Source: Actinidia chinensis
Taxonomy: Eukaryota > Streptophyta > Magnoliopsida > Ericales > Actinidiaceae
Direction: 5' to 3'
Length of the DNA: 23,372 bases
NCBI GenBank assembly: GCA_009663005.1
Contig: VIGQ01000928.1
Coordinates: forward strand, 2,501 to 25,872
The notes under the pieces were generated by a model. That model saw only the letters and a list, made by a program, of their open reading frames with translations, ran no database searches and had not been told where the DNA came from. Positions 21,880 to 23,372 of the stretch are shown here, in pieces. Position 1 is the stretch's first letter. Each line of letters starts with the position of its first letter. A program made the translations under genes and the position numbers.

Positions 21880-22506
21880 ATTTTCTGATAGAAAGTGTTT
21901 TGAAGTCTATTTGGTCAGTTTGAGCTTTGTACTTAATCGCTCATTATCGCACACTTAGTAAATAAATTAGCTACCAACGCAATATTTTGTATCATCAAAA
22001 TCAAATATTAAATCAACAAGTTTATATCAGTACGAAAATAAATTTGGTGATAAAGACATAAGAGGTGGTAGGGACCACCAAGTGCCCCCGGAGGTAGTTG
22101 GAGGAAATATTGATTAGAAATTATGTTATATAATGTTGAATTATTATTGTATTGTTATGTTAAAAGTTATTATTTTTCTTATGTATTTTATGACATCAAA
22201 ACTACTAAAAAATGTATTTAAAAAAAAAAATTTTTAAAAAATTCAGAGAAGAAGGTGGTGTTAAAGAAATTTAATAAATTATATTCTTAGTTTAAAAAAA
22301 TTATATATAAAGTAAAGAAGGTGAAAGTAAAAACATTTAAAAAAAAATTATCAATTATGTTTAATCAATAATTAATAGATGTAATTGGAAAAAAATAATA
22401 GAGAGAGAAAAGAGAAGAAGGATAATTTTGGTCAAAAAAGCTTCCCCAAACTAGTCACATCCCACACACCCCGTGTCAGTGAACACTATGTAAGAGTTTG
22501 TGAGAT
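21880..22506. other. AT-rich spacer, no gene recognised
   Basis: A perfect 6-bp-stem hairpin (GGTGGTAGGGACCACC) lies near 22064-22079, followed by AT-rich, A-run-rich DNA. No coding sequence is visible. Confidence 0.4.
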
Positions 22507-23372
22507 AATTATATTGCTCGCAGAATAAATGGATGTCCATTTGGGAGGAAGTTGAGAGAGGAAAGTCGATAGAAATGCCACGAGCGTCGATAGAATGCAA
22601 GGCCAAGATTATGAAAAGTTGAGTGTTTTTAGTTGATTAGAATCAATGTTCTGGTTATGTTGATGCCTTAAATGAGTAACGTTACTTACGCAAGAGCACA
22701 GACAGAAACACACGCAACATACAGATACAATAATTTATGAGGTCAGCAACTTATTATGTCCTATTGAAAAAATATTTCGGAAAACATAATTCAAAAAAAC
22801 TAATTCGTTTATCACAATAATATACAATAAATTAAACTACAGAAAAAATGCAGAAAAACCTAAAGTAAAAGAGGAGAACACATCCCCCCCCCCCCCCCCC
22901 CCGATCAAAATTTTCATGAGGTGGTGGATAAAATACAGTCTCGGCCACACCAGGATAGTTGCCTGCTCCAGAAGAGCCTTAAATTTTTCAGTTGCTCTAG
23001 GTCATGATTAACTAAAAAAAGTAAAAGAAATGTAGTACAAACTCAAAAAATGATTTAAAAATAATAGCACACCAATCAAGGCATAAATAATTAGAAAAAC
23101 AAACTAATTTTAAAGTTAGGAAAAACAAACGGCTAGTAGAGAAACAACCAAGATTAAAAAAAATGAAAATTTACTATGTGAAATATTATAATCACTAACT
23201 ACCCACCTTATTTATGACACCAAGGGTCGTTGTTTTGGACTAATAGTGGGTGTTTTTGATAAAAAATAAATTGATCTGTAACAAAATTTATTTAATTAAT
23301 TAAAAAGATGATAAGAACGCAGAGTAATACACGCACATAGAAATAAAATACTCATCATTCTCCAATCGATCG
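22507..23372 (+). repeat. Repeat family copy A, cut by the window end
   Basis: From ATTATATTGCTCGCAGAATA and GGATGTCCATTTGGGAGGAA this copy follows 17880-18662 almost word for word: GGCCAAGATTATGAAAAGTT, GGTTATGTTGATGCC, GAGCACAGACAG, TTTATGAGGTCAGCAACTTA, AATCAAGGCATAAATAATT, and the hairpin arms at 23201-23213 and 23240-23251. Most differences are 1-2 base indels. An insert around 22884-22975 (19 C, then a GC-richer piece including CTCGGCCACACCAGGATAGT) is absent from copy B. The copy runs off the right edge at a point equal to about 18662. Confidence 0.75.
22884..22902 (+). repeat. Run of 19 C
   Basis: A pure C homopolymer of 19 lies inside repeat copy A and is not present in copy B. It may be a real expansion or an assembly artefact. 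Confidence 0.9.

Overview
This is plant nuclear DNA, most likely from an angiosperm: AT-rich, gene-poor and full of decayed repeats. Three recognisable items support this: a coiled-coil NLR (CNL) disease-resistance pseudogene, a Ty1/Copia-type LTR edge with a plant-style primer-binding site, and a small foldback MITE-like element. I find no intact protein-coding gene, no tRNA or rRNA gene and no CRISPR array. The order or species cannot be told from the sequence.

Layout. At the left edge (1-448, minus strand) is the 5' end of a Copia retrotransposon: the start of a frameshifted gag, a primer-binding site and one TG...CA LTR. Next come a strikingly purine-rich tract (about 570-1265) and a very AT-rich stretch (about 1860-2660) holding a perfect 22-bp inverted repeat. 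A 151-bp element with terminal inverted repeats lies at 4520-4670, and a diverged 167-bp tandem duplication at 5913-6240. The main gene content is at 6347-9342 on the minus strand: a full-length but broken CNL gene in which the CC, NB-ARC (P-loop, RNBS-A, kinase-2, GLPL, RNBS-D, MHD) and LRR regions keep normal order and spacing while the reading frame is broken by many small lesions.

From 9343 to about 15380 I see mostly unassignable intergenic DNA, with an AT/GA microsatellite, an A/C-rich tract and a small GC-richer, exon-like island at 14536-14640. From 15385 to the right end the window is dominated by at least five diverged direct copies or fragments of one repeat family (15385-15690, 15905-16790, 17406-17540, 17880-19270 and 22507-23372). 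Between the last two copies lie a C-rich block (20318-20432) and a roughly 48-bp minisatellite (21528-21715) whose period is a multiple of three, so it gives an open frame with a 16-residue repeat.

Nothing here works together as a pathway or operon. The strongest observation is the collinear, near-complete NLR pseudogene. A caveat for the whole window is the high density of 1-2 base indels, both in the NLR and between repeat copies. Real decay explains these, but so would a poorly polished assembly.
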